NCBI RefSeq assembly: GCF_003477885.1
Contig: NZ_QUEE01000005.1
Coordinates: 255,930 to 319,929, forward strand
Direction of reading: 5' to 3'
Length of the DNA: 64,000 bases
Source of the DNA: Lachnotalea sp. AF33-28
GTDB lineage: Bacteria > Bacillota > Clostridia > Lachnospirales > Lachnospiraceae
The notes beneath the pieces were generated by a model. It was not told the origin of the DNA, did not search any database, and saw only the letters and a program-made list of their open reading frames with translations. Shown here one piece after another: positions 24,222 to 32,542 of this stretch; within the stretch, counting starts at the first letter, position 1, and the number at the start of each line of letters is the position of its first letter. Both the position numbers and the translations under genes were made by a program.

Positions 24222-24943
24222 GAACGCTTATGATTGAGCTTGGCAAAGAAAAGAGGACAGGCGTGATCCCCGTGCTGCTTGCAGCCGGGATACTGGGAGC
24301 CGCATATGCCTTTGTAAATTTCCTGGTGCGCAGGAAAACGCTGCTGAATCTTCCTCTGGACCCGATGGACGTCCTCATGACCCAGCTCTACGGCATGCTC
24401 GTTGTGCTCAATATGTTCGGAATCGTATGTGCGGCCTGTATGGTCTTTTACATGGAATTTAAGGGGAATGCGGTGAGGAAGATATTCACGCTTCCGGTGA
24501 GCACTGCGGGAATCTATTTCTGTAAATTCCTGATAGTAAGCGCGGCATTTCTGGCCGCGGTCATCCTGCAGAATCTTTCACTGGCGCGGATCGGCGTGAC
24601 AAATCTGCCGGAGGGAGCATTTGATTGGGAAACGCTGCTGGTCTTTGCAGGATACTCATATGTTACCTCCATGCCGGTGCTGGCCTTCATGCTGTTTATT
24701 TCATCGCGGTTTGAGAATCTGTGGGTGCCGCTGGGAATCGGGGTGGCAGGGTTCTTAACCGGCATGGCGTTTGCATCCACGGATGCAGGGCTGTTTCTGC
24801 TCCATCCGTTCGTCCTGATGTTAAAGCCGGCAGTGGCCATGAGCGCCCGGGCGGATACGGCGGTCTGCGTTGCATCGCTGTCTGAGACCGCCCTTTTTCT
24901 TACCGCCGGACTTTGGGCGGCCAAAAATATGCGCTGTGAATGA
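24218..24943 (+). CDS. ABC-2-type permease, CprB/LanE-like
   Basis: 241 residues and six hydrophobic segments. The cytoplasmic M-x-F-x-G-x-A-V-R-K-I-F-T-L-P segment is characteristic of lantibiotic-immunity and bacitracin permeases. Its start overlaps the ATPase stop (ATGA). It should assemble with the ATPase and the 24955 permease. The substrate is inferred from gene order only. Confidence 0.85.
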   Translation: MRTLMIELGKEKRTGVIPVLLAAGILGAAYAFVNFLVRRKTLLNLPLDPMDVLMTQLYGMLVVLNMFGIVCAACMVFYMEFKGNAVRKIFTLPVSTAGIYFCKFLIVSAAFLAAVILQNLSLARIGVTNLPEGAFDWETLLVFAGYSYVTSMPVLAFMLFISSRFENLWVPLGIGVAGFLTGMAFASTDAGLFLLHPFVLMLKPAVAMSARADTAVCVASLSETALFLTAGLWAAKNMRCE

Positions 24944-24954
24944 GGAGGGCCGAA

Positions 24955-25719
24955 ATGAATTTCTTAGACCTGCTGAAAATTGAATTTATGAAAGTGAGAC
25001 GCTCGAGGATCATTCCTTTGATCTTTATCGCTCCGCTGCTGGTGGTGAGCACGGGAATCGCTAACTTGAGCAGATACTTTACGCCGGAATACACGGATGC
25101 ATGGCCGGCCATGTTTATCCAGAGCGCCCTGGTCTACGCCTACTATCTGCTGCCCTTCAGCATGATTGTGGTGTGTGTGATGATCGCCGGACGGGAAACA
25201 CAGAACAGCGGCATCCTGAAGATGCTGGCTCTGCCGGTCAGCCGGTATGCGCTTTCGATGGCAAAATTCTGTGTTCTCCTGTTTTATCTGTTTATGGAGA
25301 TGGCGGTATTTTTCGGAATGTTCGCCGCTGCAGGCCTGATAGCGGTTAAGACGGCGGGAATAGCCGAAGCCCTTCCGGCGCCGTATCTGCTGAAATGGTG
25401 CGCCGGACTGTTTATTACAATGCTTCCCTGCACGGCCGCGATGTGGGCCGTCACAGTTGTGTTTGAAAAGCCGCTGCTGTCGGTTGGCCTGAACCTGCTG
25501 CTGGTAATCCCTGGGGTCCTGGCCGCCAATACACCGATCTGGATCTTATATCCTTACTGTTACAGCGGCTATCTGGTAACCTGTTCGCTCCACGATTTTA
25601 CAGCCGCATCCTCCGGCGGGACATTTGCACTGATGCCCTTTGTACCATGTGCAGCCCTGGTCCTTGTATTGATGCTGGGGCTGGCTGTCACCCGATTTGG
25701 GAAGAAAGAGATGAGGTAA
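24955..25719 (+). CDS. ABC-2-type permease, CprC/LanG-like
   Basis: 254 residues and six hydrophobic segments, with N-terminus FLDLLKIEFMKVRRSRIIPL and the segment ETQNSGILKMLALPVSRY, both typical of LanG/BcrB-like permeases. The start follows GAGGAGG. It completes the ABC exporter. No precursor peptide or lanthionine synthetase gene is nearby, so this is a resistance rather than a biosynthesis locus. Confidence 0.86.
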   Translation: MNFLDLLKIEFMKVRRSRIIPLIFIAPLLVVSTGIANLSRYFTPEYTDAWPAMFIQSALVYAYYLLPFSMIVVCVMIAGRETQNSGILKMLALPVSRYALSMAKFCVLLFYLFMEMAVFFGMFAAAGLIAVKTAGIAEALPAPYLLKWCAGLFITMLPCTAAMWAVTVVFEKPLLSVGLNLLLVIPGVLAANTPIWILYPYCYSGYLVTCSLHDFTAASSGGTFALMPFVPCAALVLVLMLGLAVTRFGKKEMR

Positions 25720-25725
25720 ATAAAG

Positions 25726-26037
25726 ATGGAAAATAAAAAATACCAAAAGTTAAGCAAAGCAGCACTGATCATCAGCATACTGCCGTTAGCGGCGCTGCTT
25801 GCGGGCCCTCTGCACATAGGCCTGTCCGAAACGGCGCGCAGCATATGGGCTGTGACCAATATCGTGCTGGCTGCCGCCGGCCTGATCCTGTCGGTTATCT
25901 GTGTAAAAAACAGTGAAAGCCGCAGCCCGGTCAATGTGCTGGCAGTCTGCATCAATGCCCTGTGGGGGCTGGTTATAGCCGGCATTCTCATAGTGGCGGT
26001 ATTTATTAATTATATCATGCCGGAAGCCGCGTTTTGA
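25726..26037 (+). CDS. Small membrane protein (DUF4190-like)
   Basis: 103 residues and three hydrophobic segments: about 13-32, 38-57 and 64-90. The pattern short charged tail, helix, G-L-x-E-x-A-R-S, helix, K-N-S-E-S resembles small DUF4190-type proteins, but the match is loose. It begins six bases after the exporter permease and probably belongs to the same transcript. Its stop lies in the loop of the terminator at 26023-26047. Confidence 0.6.
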   Translation: MENKKYQKLSKAALIISILPLAALLAGPLHIGLSETARSIWAVTNIVLAAAGLILSVICVKNSESRSPVNVLAVCINALWGLVIAGILIVAVFINYIMPEAAF

Positions 26038-26047
26038 ACGCGGCTTC
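26023..26047. terminator. Bidirectional terminator between convergent operons
   Basis: GAAGCCGCG (26023-26031) and CGCGGCTTC (26039-26047) form a perfect 9-bp stem with loop TTTTGAA. It overlaps the 3' ends of both the plus-strand gene (stop at 26035-26037) and the minus-strand gene (ending at 26046). No long T-run is present on either side. Confidence 0.7.
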
Positions 26048-26801
26048 AACCAACCCCGTAAAACCTTTCCCCTGAAGTTTGCGTCGGTTCAGGTATCCTG
26101 CCGCCGAAGCCGCCTGCGGCATTTTGTGTCAGACCCAGCATGGTGCTGAAACGATACATCAGCCCTTTAAAGTGGGACGGCCGGATGACCTCCAATTCCC
26201 TGACAGCGCCGTAATCCCGGAAATGCAGGATCCGTATGCCCTTTTCCTGATAGCGCCGCAGTATATGGGTTAAATCATTCGGGATGGAGTCCGCATGGAC
26301 GAATACCTGCCCGATTCCCTGGTGGATCATAAAATCGGCGGAGGGCATATCCTGCGGAAATACACACCAGCGGTTATCGTATCTGCCCGGCTGCTTTGCC
26401 TGCCCGTTCATGCGGTTAGCGTCCAGCAGAAATGCGGGAGGCGCATCCGTTGGAAGGGCCGCATCAGAAAGCTGCGCCGCGCCGTTGTACAGCACGCTTA
26501 TGATGCCGCTTACATTTACGGATGCGGCCTGATTGTTAGGGGCCGGCACGCCGTTATAAAGCGGCACCGGCCGGTACCCCAGCTGCGCCAGCGAAAGCCC
26601 CTCCAGCACGCCGCTGGCCCCCGGCTGATCGGTGATGACCGCTGTATATCCGTCCGGCCGCGGCGCCCATGAAACTTCGGGCAGAGTAATCGGCCAGGGA
26701 TCGGACTGCGGGGGGTGCGCGAACAGAACCGGCTTGGCCCACTGGGTCCAGAGGGCGTCATCCGGCGCCCATATGCGATAGGTATTGTATCTTTCATCCA
26801 T
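26046..26801 (-). CDS. Unknown protein with glycine-rich C-terminal tail, in ATP-grasp operon
   Basis: 251 residues, no signal peptide or membrane helix. The N-terminal part (MDERYNTYRIWAPDDALWTQ) is proline- and tryptophan-rich. The middle has VFPQDMPSADFMIHQGIGQV. The last 25 residues form a low-complexity tail with AAGGFGGRIPEPTQTSGE. I do not recognise the family. It is the third gene of an operon with a DUF350-like membrane protein and a glutathionylspermidine-synthase-like ligase, and begins 31 bases after that ligase. The tail could be the acceptor of a ligase-added group; that is a hypothesis. Confidence 0.65.
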   Translation of the reverse strand: MDERYNTYRIWAPDDALWTQWAKPVLFAHPPQSDPWPITLPEVSWAPRPDGYTAVITDQPGASGVLEGLSLAQLGYRPVPLYNGVPAPNNQAASVNVSGIISVLYNGAAQLSDAALPTDAPPAFLLDANRMNGQAKQPGRYDNRWCVFPQDMPSADFMIHQGIGQVFVHADSIPNDLTHILRRYQEKGIRILHFRDYGAVRELEVIRPSHFKGLMYRFSTMLGLTQNAAGGFGGRIPEPTQTSGERFYGVG

Positions 26802-26832
26802 TGTGCATGTCCTCCTTTATAGTGTTATAGGA

Positions 26833-28041
26833 TCAGCGCTTTTCTTCCACTAGCAGCGGGATATCCTTCGCTCTGGCGTCTATGCGGGGATAGGGGCTGA
26901 CGCGGCCGTAAAAGCCCGCCGCCCTTCCATCCACTGTAAAAACTCCTATGCAGAGATGATACGGTTCGCCGTCCGCCGACAGGATGGGTTTGCTTTCAAA
27001 GCGTTTTTGAGCGATCCAGTCCTTTGGGTTCCTGCGGACCGTTTTCTGAATCTGCGCGTATTCCTTGGCGGTCAGCGCTTCACGGATGGAGATGCCTTCC
27101 CCCACCCGGCCCAGCGCCGGCTTGTAGATCCAGCCCTCTCCCGGACCGCACAGATTAGGAGCGCAGGTTTCAGGCAGCAGCGCCTTCCATGCCGTGAGTT
27201 TAGTCCCCAGAGAGTCCCAGACAAGAGGCAGGCGTTTGGACTGCGCAAATACTGAGATCGGATGGTTGCAGGAAGGGGTCAGGGTATCGTAATATCCGCC
27301 CCAATCCGAACGCCGGGGCAGGTTTGCCAGCCATTCCAGAGGAAAGAAGCGGACAATGCCGTCCACCGGCCCGGTTTCGCCCCGGATCAGACTGACCGCA
27401 CGCTTCTGCTCCCAGACGATGTGGTCAGGCGCGGCATACAGCGAGCGGTAACCGTTCTCCTCAAAATAATCCCCTAAAAACTGCATGACCTGGCGGTCAT
27501 CCGCATAGGAGGTGCAGTGCACAAAGGCGATCCTGGCCCCGGGCTCAACCCTCTTTTGAAAGGCTTCCAGCAGGTGACGGGCCGTGTTTTCGTGGGGAAT
27601 ATATCCGGGAAAGCAGCGCTGTGCGATGGCCGGCAGCACCGATGCTTCCGCCAGCCCGCCAGGCACGTCGCTGTTCACCTCGGAGACCGCCCAGCCCTCG
27701 GTGGTGGGATGAAAATCAAACCGCATCAGCCGGACATGCTTTGCGGGGTCATAATGATCCATGCGGCCGATGGCTTTTTCCACCGCACGGGGAAAACCGA
27801 GCTTTTTGATGAGTTCCGGCCGGCCCTTGATGGATTCCTCCATCCGCATGGTTTCGTCCGTCAGCTTCTCCGCCCATTCTTCCAGCTGTCGGGCGGTCGC
27901 GCGGTCCAGCAGCACCGCATGATCCGCTACGGTATTGTGATCCTCTACCTGAGGATCCCATTTATATGCCCGAAAGATGGCTTCATACCGGTATTCGGAG
28001 TAATAGTCCGCAGGTATGCGGGCAAGTACAGGTCCGTTCAT
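26833..28041 (-). CDS. Glutathionylspermidine-synthase-like ATP-grasp ligase (YgiC/YjfC type)
   Basis: 402 residues. The segment RFDFHPTTEGWAVSEVNSD is the hallmark of the C-terminal amide-ligase domain of glutathionylspermidine synthase. GWIYKPALGRVGEGI contains the nucleotide-binding Lys and the Gly-rich loop, and PKDWIAQKRFESKPI corresponds to the later ATP-grasp strand. The amidase domain of true GspS is absent, so this is a YgiC/YjfC-like stand-alone ligase, which should join a carboxylate to an amine with ATP. Such ligases are known to occur next to DUF350 membrane proteins, as here (the genes overlap ATGA). The natural substrate is unknown. Confidence 0.88.
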   Translation of the reverse strand: MNGPVLARIPADYYSEYRYEAIFRAYKWDPQVEDHNTVADHAVLLDRATARQLEEWAEKLTDETMRMEESIKGRPELIKKLGFPRAVEKAIGRMDHYDPAKHVRLMRFDFHPTTEGWAVSEVNSDVPGGLAEASVLPAIAQRCFPGYIPHENTARHLLEAFQKRVEPGARIAFVHCTSYADDRQVMQFLGDYFEENGYRSLYAAPDHIVWEQKRAVSLIRGETGPVDGIVRFFPLEWLANLPRRSDWGGYYDTLTPSCNHPISVFAQSKRLPLVWDSLGTKLTAWKALLPETCAPNLCGPGEGWIYKPALGRVGEGISIREALTAKEYAQIQKTVRRNPKDWIAQKRFESKPILSADGEPYHLCIGVFTVDGRAAGFYGRVSPYPRIDARAKDIPLLVEEKR

Positions 28042-28917
28042 GGCATCACCTCCCTGATCTTTAAAATCAAATTAACCGTAACCGAAGGCGGCAGAGACAG
28101 CGCTATGTATGCAAAGGCCAGGTAAAGGCCGGCGCACAGAAGAGAGAGTAAGACTCCCGCCGCTTCATTCCTGTAACCGTCCTGCAGGGCAAGGGAGATA
28201 AGCTTTTCCGCAAGAAAGGCAAATAGGGCCAGCGGCAGCACAGGCCAGCCCACCGTAAATTCCAGAACCGTATAGTACAGGCTGGTCCAGTCGCCCCCCG
28301 ACGCCCGGGCAAGGATCAGGCCGCTGGCAATCAGGTATGCCCCGAAACGGATGCCGCAACCCATATCCCGTCCCACGGTGATACGCTCTGTGATCCCGCA
28401 GCAGTGGCCCAGGAGCAGTGCCAGGCAGAACCACACGGCAAACCCCAGGCTGCCCGCGATCAGTATGACCCACCAGCCGGGTCCGTCACCGATGTTGGCG
28501 CCCGCGTATATGAGAGTCACGCCGATAAAGCCGCCCACCATGGGAAACAGCGCGGCTTTGTTGTCCAGATAGACGGCATCGCAGGCGGAAGCCAGATCGA
28601 AACGTTCCAGCAGATGCATTCCTCCCAGCAGCCAGGCATAGCCCAGGACTATATAGAAGAATACCCAGAATCCTACCACATCGTAGGATGCCATCGTCTG
28701 CAGGGTGAACAGTATAATCATGAAAGCGGCAGCCGGCAGCAATCCGAGAACCAGCCGGCCCGCCAGACCGCGGCTGGCCGGCCAGGCACACAGTAACGGC
28801 CGGTACCAGAAGTATAAAAACCTGGCTGCCAGGAACAGTCCGCCGAAAAACAGAAAGATTTCTGTCTCATACCAATAGGATGCGAAAGCGGTAAGCGTAA
28901 AGACGATTAAATCCATA
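28038..28917 (-). CDS. DUF350-like multi-spanning membrane protein
   Basis: About 292 residues and eight to nine helices. Two segments resemble DUF350 repeats: LDNKAALFPMVGGFIGVTLI (acidic-N-x-A-A...G...G) and ITVGRDMGCGIRFGAYLIAS. The start at 28917 follows AGGAGG; an upstream in-frame ATG at 29006 was rejected because that extension lies in repeat R2-B. The gene overlaps the ATP-grasp gene by four bases. In E. coli, the yjf operon combines a DUF350 protein (YjfL) with an ATP-grasp ligase (YjfC), which supports a functional link. DUF350 assignment is moderate. Confidence 0.68.
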
Positions 28918-28959
28918 ACGGGATACCTCCTGGGAAAGTGTATAATTTTCTTCGGAATC

Positions 28960-29122
28960 TCTGCTGCGCAGATGAAAATCAGTGCGGGTATAAGGTCTAT
29001 TGACATTATACCATGTCAGCAAGCTGACATGGCCCCTCCGGGGATGCGCATGATTTTCTACGGTAATTGTCTGCTTCGCAGACGAAAATCAGCGCGGGTA
29101 TAATATCTATCGATATTATACC
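28960..29122 (-). repeat. R2 composite leader repeat, copy B (before the DUF350-like gene)
   Basis: 163 bp, on the minus strand about 85% identical by eye to R2-A along its entire length, with the same unit-centre-unit order. It has the same palindromic TATAAT unit and the same central CATGTCAGC/GCTGACATG hairpin. It ends 28 bases before the ribosome site of the gene at 28917, in that gene's orientation. Confidence 0.85.
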
Positions 29123-29275
29123 GTATCTGGCGGCATACTTCACTGTGTTTTTAGTGTTTATCAGTAACACTTTTTTTCCATATGCCCGTTTCTGATTTTA
29201 AATAGAAGATTCCTGTAAATACTGTAAAATATAATCGTAACAAACACTTACCCTTATACATACAGGAGGATTACA

Positions 29276-30685
29276 ATGAAAAAGAAGGTATTGGTATTTG
29301 CATTGATTCTAAGCATGCTTCTCGGTCTTACGGCATGTAAAGGTTCAGACTCTCCCACACAGCCCCCGTCATCGGATGCCGGAGAGACCGCATCTGTGGA
29401 AACGCCCGCAGCTTCCGGCAGCTCTGCGGAAACAGAAGGGGAGAAGGACGGCGCTCTGGATTTCTCGGGGATCACGCTCAACATCGCTCACTCCACCACC
29501 GGGGAGGTTGGAGATGCCCTGCAGGCCCAGTTTGACGCCTTTGAAGAGCTGACAGGCTGTAAGATCGAGGTGGAACTGCTCTCTTCGGATTCCGAAGAAG
29601 CTGTCTATACGCTGGAGGTCCGCGCCGCTACCGGCAACCTGCCGGATATTTTCCAGAGCTCCATCGGCGCACAGCTGGACAAGCTGGATCCGGCCGCCAA
29701 TATTTACGATCTGTCCGGACAGGACTGGATCCGTGAAAATGTGGCGTCCTCTTACCTGGATCTCGTGTCCGATAAGGAAACCGGCGCTGTTTACTGTATC
29801 CCCATGACCACCTCCAATGTGGCCGGATGCTTCTATAACAAGGATGTCTATGAGGAGCTGAATCTGGAAATCCCCACCACTTGGGAAGAGTTTTTGGCCA
29901 ACTGTGAAATCATCAAGACACAGACTGACAAGGTTCCCGTATCCACCCCTTACAGCGACGGGGCGGGTTCCCAGATCCTGTTTTTGTCCCAGTATTATTA
30001 TGTGTGGAACGAAGATCCCGAATTTGCGGATAAGTACACAAACCGTGAGATCACGCTGCACGAGTCGGAAACCTATATGAGAGGCCTTTACAAGCTCAAC
30101 GACCTCTATACAAAGGGATATCAGGATGAAGATCCTCTCTCCGTCAGCTTTGAAAAATCAGCCACGGATCTGGCGAACGGCGACGCTGTCATGACCTTCT
30201 CCCGCACCAATATCATGGCGACGCTTTCAAAGGTTGCGCCCGATCAGGTGGAGAGCATCGGATTTTTCCCTCTTCCCGACCAGTCGGCAGAGGAGCGCGG
30301 CGTAGCGACCTGGATGCCGGTGGCATGGTGTGTCGGAGCCAATATCGATTCTGAAAAGGAAGCCTGCGCGCTGGCCCTGATGGAATACCTGACCACAGGT
30401 GAAGCCATCGATGCGTACTGCCAGGTAACTACCCCTACCGGCGCATTCATGCTCAATAACGTGACTCTGCCCGACAGCATTTCGAGCGCTGCCAGAGAAG
30501 CACAGGAATGGGTGGCTAAGGCCTCCACTTCCGTTATGGAATATACCTGCAGCATCAAGGGTTCCAATATGGTTACCATCCTGCAGATGGCGGAGACCGG
30601 CGAATATTCCCCGGAGGAAGCGATCGCGGAGATCGAAAAGGACAATGCCACCGATGCGCAGCAAAAGGGCGTAGAGGGCTGGTAA
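29276..30685 (+). CDS. Sugar ABC transporter substrate-binding lipoprotein
   Basis: 469 residues. A lipoprotein signal (MKKKVLVFALILSMLLGLTA with C21) is followed by a Ser/Pro/Glu-rich spacer (about 22-60) and a family-1 solute-binding fold: ITLNIAHSTT, TGNLPDIFQSS, and MPVAWCVGAN in the hinge region. It starts after AGGAGG. TATAAT at 29230-29235 is a plausible -10 of its promoter. It is the first gene of a CUT1 importer operon. A stem-loop at 30712-30751 separates it from the permeases, probably allowing higher expression of the binding protein. Confidence 0.93.
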   Translation: MKKKVLVFALILSMLLGLTACKGSDSPTQPPSSDAGETASVETPAASGSSAETEGEKDGALDFSGITLNIAHSTTGEVGDALQAQFDAFEELTGCKIEVELLSSDSEEAVYTLEVRAATGNLPDIFQSSIGAQLDKLDPAANIYDLSGQDWIRENVASSYLDLVSDKETGAVYCIPMTTSNVAGCFYNKDVYEELNLEIPTTWEEFLANCEIIKTQTDKVPVSTPYSDGAGSQILFLSQYYYVWNEDPEFADKYTNREITLHESETYMRGLYKLNDLYTKGYQDEDPLSVSFEKSATDLANGDAVMTFSRTNIMATLSKVAPDQVESIGFFPLPDQSAEERGVATWMPVAWCVGANIDSEKEACALALMEYLTTGEAIDAYCQVTTPTGAFMLNNVTLPDSISSAAREAQEWVAKASTSVMEYTCSIKGSNMVTILQMAETGEYSPEEAIAEIEKDNATDAQQKGVEGW

Positions 30686-30711
30686 ATCCAAAGCAGCTGT
30701 AACTATAAAAA

Positions 30712-30751
30712 CAGACGGCAGAATACGCTCTTCGGTGTTTTCTGCCGTCTG
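30712..30751 (+). terminator. Intercistronic stem-loop after the binding-protein gene
   Basis: CAGACGGCAGAA (30712-30723) pairs with TTCTGCCGTCTG (30740-30751): 12 perfect pairs, 16-base loop, no T-run. This looks like an mRNA-stabilising or partial-termination structure rather than a full stop, as seen between binding-protein and permease genes elsewhere. Confidence 0.7.
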
Positions 30752-30798
30752 CTGCTTCACAGGGAGCGCCCCATTTATAAAAGAGGGAGAATATATTT

Positions 30799-31665
30799 AT
30801 GCAAAAGCTTAACAGGAAGACTTATCCCATCTGGCTGGCAGCCCCAGGGCTGATCATCTATATCATTGTTTTTATCATTCCGACCTTTGCGTCCTTTTAC
30901 TTTTCCATGACGATCTGGAATCTGAAGGAAGCCAGGTTTGTCGGACTGGAAAACTTTATTACCTTTTTCTCAATGACGAATACCAGGACAGCGCTGATCA
31001 ATACGGCTATCTTTGCCCTGACCACCTGCTCTGTCAAAATAATAGGAGGGCTTTTGCTGGCCCGCTATGTCTCCAGCGGCATACGAAGCGGTAACTATCT
31101 GAAAATCGTGATCTTCTTCCCCTATCTCCTGGGTAACGTCGTGGTGGCGCTGGCTTTCCGCGCTCTGTTAGAGCCTGCCGGAACCGTCAATCAGTTTCTG
31201 CAGTTCCTGGGTTTTGATGCGGTCCGCTGGCTTACAGACAAGCACTTTGCGCTGCTGTCCTGTATCATAGCCGATATCTGGAAAGGAATCGGCACGGTGA
31301 CGATCATCCTGATCGCCGGCATGTGCGCGATACCGAAGTCCTACTATGAGGCGTCGGCCATTGACGGCGCAACGCCCTGGATGGCCTTCCGTAAGATCAC
31401 GCTGCCGCTGCTGATCCCTTCGTTTAACACCGTGCTGACCCTGTGCTTAATCGGCGGACTTAGGAGTTATGACCTTATACAGGCGCTGACCGGAGGCGGC
31501 CCCGGCTATGCCTCTGAGGTCCTTGGAACGGCGATCTACAAGCTCTTTGCCAGGGGAAGCTACGGACTGGCCACTGCCGGAAATGTGATTTTATTTATCG
31601 CCGTCGCCGTGATCGTATTTCCGATCAATTCCTACGTCTCGAAGCGGGAGGTTGATATGTCATGA
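30799..31665 (+). CDS. Sugar ABC transporter permease, MalF/UgpA type
   Basis: 288 residues and six membrane helices. The EAA loop reads YYEASAIDGATPWMAFRKI. Start after GAGGGAG. It overlaps the next permease by four bases. No ATPase is encoded, as in the first sugar operon, so both importers may share one. The substrate is unknown; the YetA-like protein at 35831 suggests a pectin-derived sugar. Confidence 0.92.
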   Translation: MQKLNRKTYPIWLAAPGLIIYIIVFIIPTFASFYFSMTIWNLKEARFVGLENFITFFSMTNTRTALINTAIFALTTCSVKIIGGLLLARYVSSGIRSGNYLKIVIFFPYLLGNVVVALAFRALLEPAGTVNQFLQFLGFDAVRWLTDKHFALLSCIIADIWKGIGTVTIILIAGMCAIPKSYYEASAIDGATPWMAFRKITLPLLIPSFNTVLTLCLIGGLRSYDLIQALTGGGPGYASEVLGTAIYKLFARGSYGLATAGNVILFIAVAVIVFPINSYVSKREVDMS

Positions 31666-32498
31666 TTAAAAAGAGAAGTGCTTTTTCCAAGATTACCGAG
31701 ATACTGCTGGTGGCATTGACCTTTGTGACACATTGGCTTATATTTTATTTTGTGATCGTCACCGCCTGCAAGACAACCGGGGAGGCCGCGCAGCTGACGC
31801 TTAAGCTGCCCGGAGAATGGGATCTGTTTGAGAATATCGCGTTTATCTTCCAGTATCAGCACCACGCTCTGCTGAAAGCCTTTAAAAACAGCGCGGTCAT
31901 AACTGTGGGTTCGGTGCTGTTTCTGGTATTCACCTCTTCGGCCACCGCGCTGATCATGCAGCGCAGATCCGGGCTCCTTAGCAGGGCTTCCAATAAACTG
32001 ATCGTCGCGGGACTCATTGTCCCCGCTTCTGTCATCCCCACCTACTGGATGCTGAATATGCTGCATGTGGCCAATACGCTGTTTGGACTCTGCCTGGTGG
32101 AGGTCGCCACCATGTTTCCGTTCGCAGTCATGCTGTATAAGGGATACATAAGCTCCGTGCCGCGGGAGATCGATGAGGCGGCCGTCATCGACGGATGCGG
32201 CCCCATCGCGCTGTATACCAAAATCATTTTCCCGCTGATCAAACCGATCACGGCGACCGTAGTGATCCTTCGCTCCGTGCTGATTTATAATGACTTTCAG
32301 AACCCGCAGTATTATATGTCGGGCTCCAGCACGCAGACCGTGCAGCTGTTTGTGTATTCGTTAAAATCGGCCTGGACCACCGACTACGGGCATTTATTTA
32401 CGGCGGCGATCGTGGTTTCCCTTCCTCTGATCCTGCTGTACATATTCCTGAACCAGAAAATCCTGGAGGGTATGACGGCCGGCTCGGTAAAAGGCTGA
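31662..32498 (+). CDS. Sugar ABC transporter permease, MalG/UgpE type
   Basis: 278 residues. EAA loop EIDEAAVIDGCGPIALYTKI; C-terminus ILEGMTAGSVKG typical of the family. Six helices are predicted. It pairs with the 30799 permease and is followed closely by the sensor kinase, so importer and regulator are probably one transcript. Confidence 0.92.
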   Translation: MIKKRSAFSKITEILLVALTFVTHWLIFYFVIVTACKTTGEAAQLTLKLPGEWDLFENIAFIFQYQHHALLKAFKNSAVITVGSVLFLVFTSSATALIMQRRSGLLSRASNKLIVAGLIVPASVIPTYWMLNMLHVANTLFGLCLVEVATMFPFAVMLYKGYISSVPREIDEAAVIDGCGPIALYTKIIFPLIKPITATVVILRSVLIYNDFQNPQYYMSGSSTQTVQLFVYSLKSAWTTDYGHLFTAAIVVSLPLILLYIFLNQKILEGMTAGSVKG

Positions 32499-32542
32499 AA
32501 GAAGTGAAGGCAGGCGCGCCCTGCAGAAAGGATTCGCTGCAT

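Noticed and set aside
23457..25719. Lantibiotic biosynthesis cluster
   Set aside because: Only sensing and export genes are present. No LanB, LanC, LanM or precursor-like small frame was found between 21125 and 29275.
26833..28041. True glutathionylspermidine synthase
   Set aside because: The amidase half is missing and no spermidine or trypanothione-type partner genes are present; only the ligase fold is supported.
28918..29006. Upstream in-frame ATG giving the DUF350-like protein 30 extra residues
   Set aside because: The extension lies largely in repeat R2-B and bypasses the AGGAGG site that fits ATG 28917.
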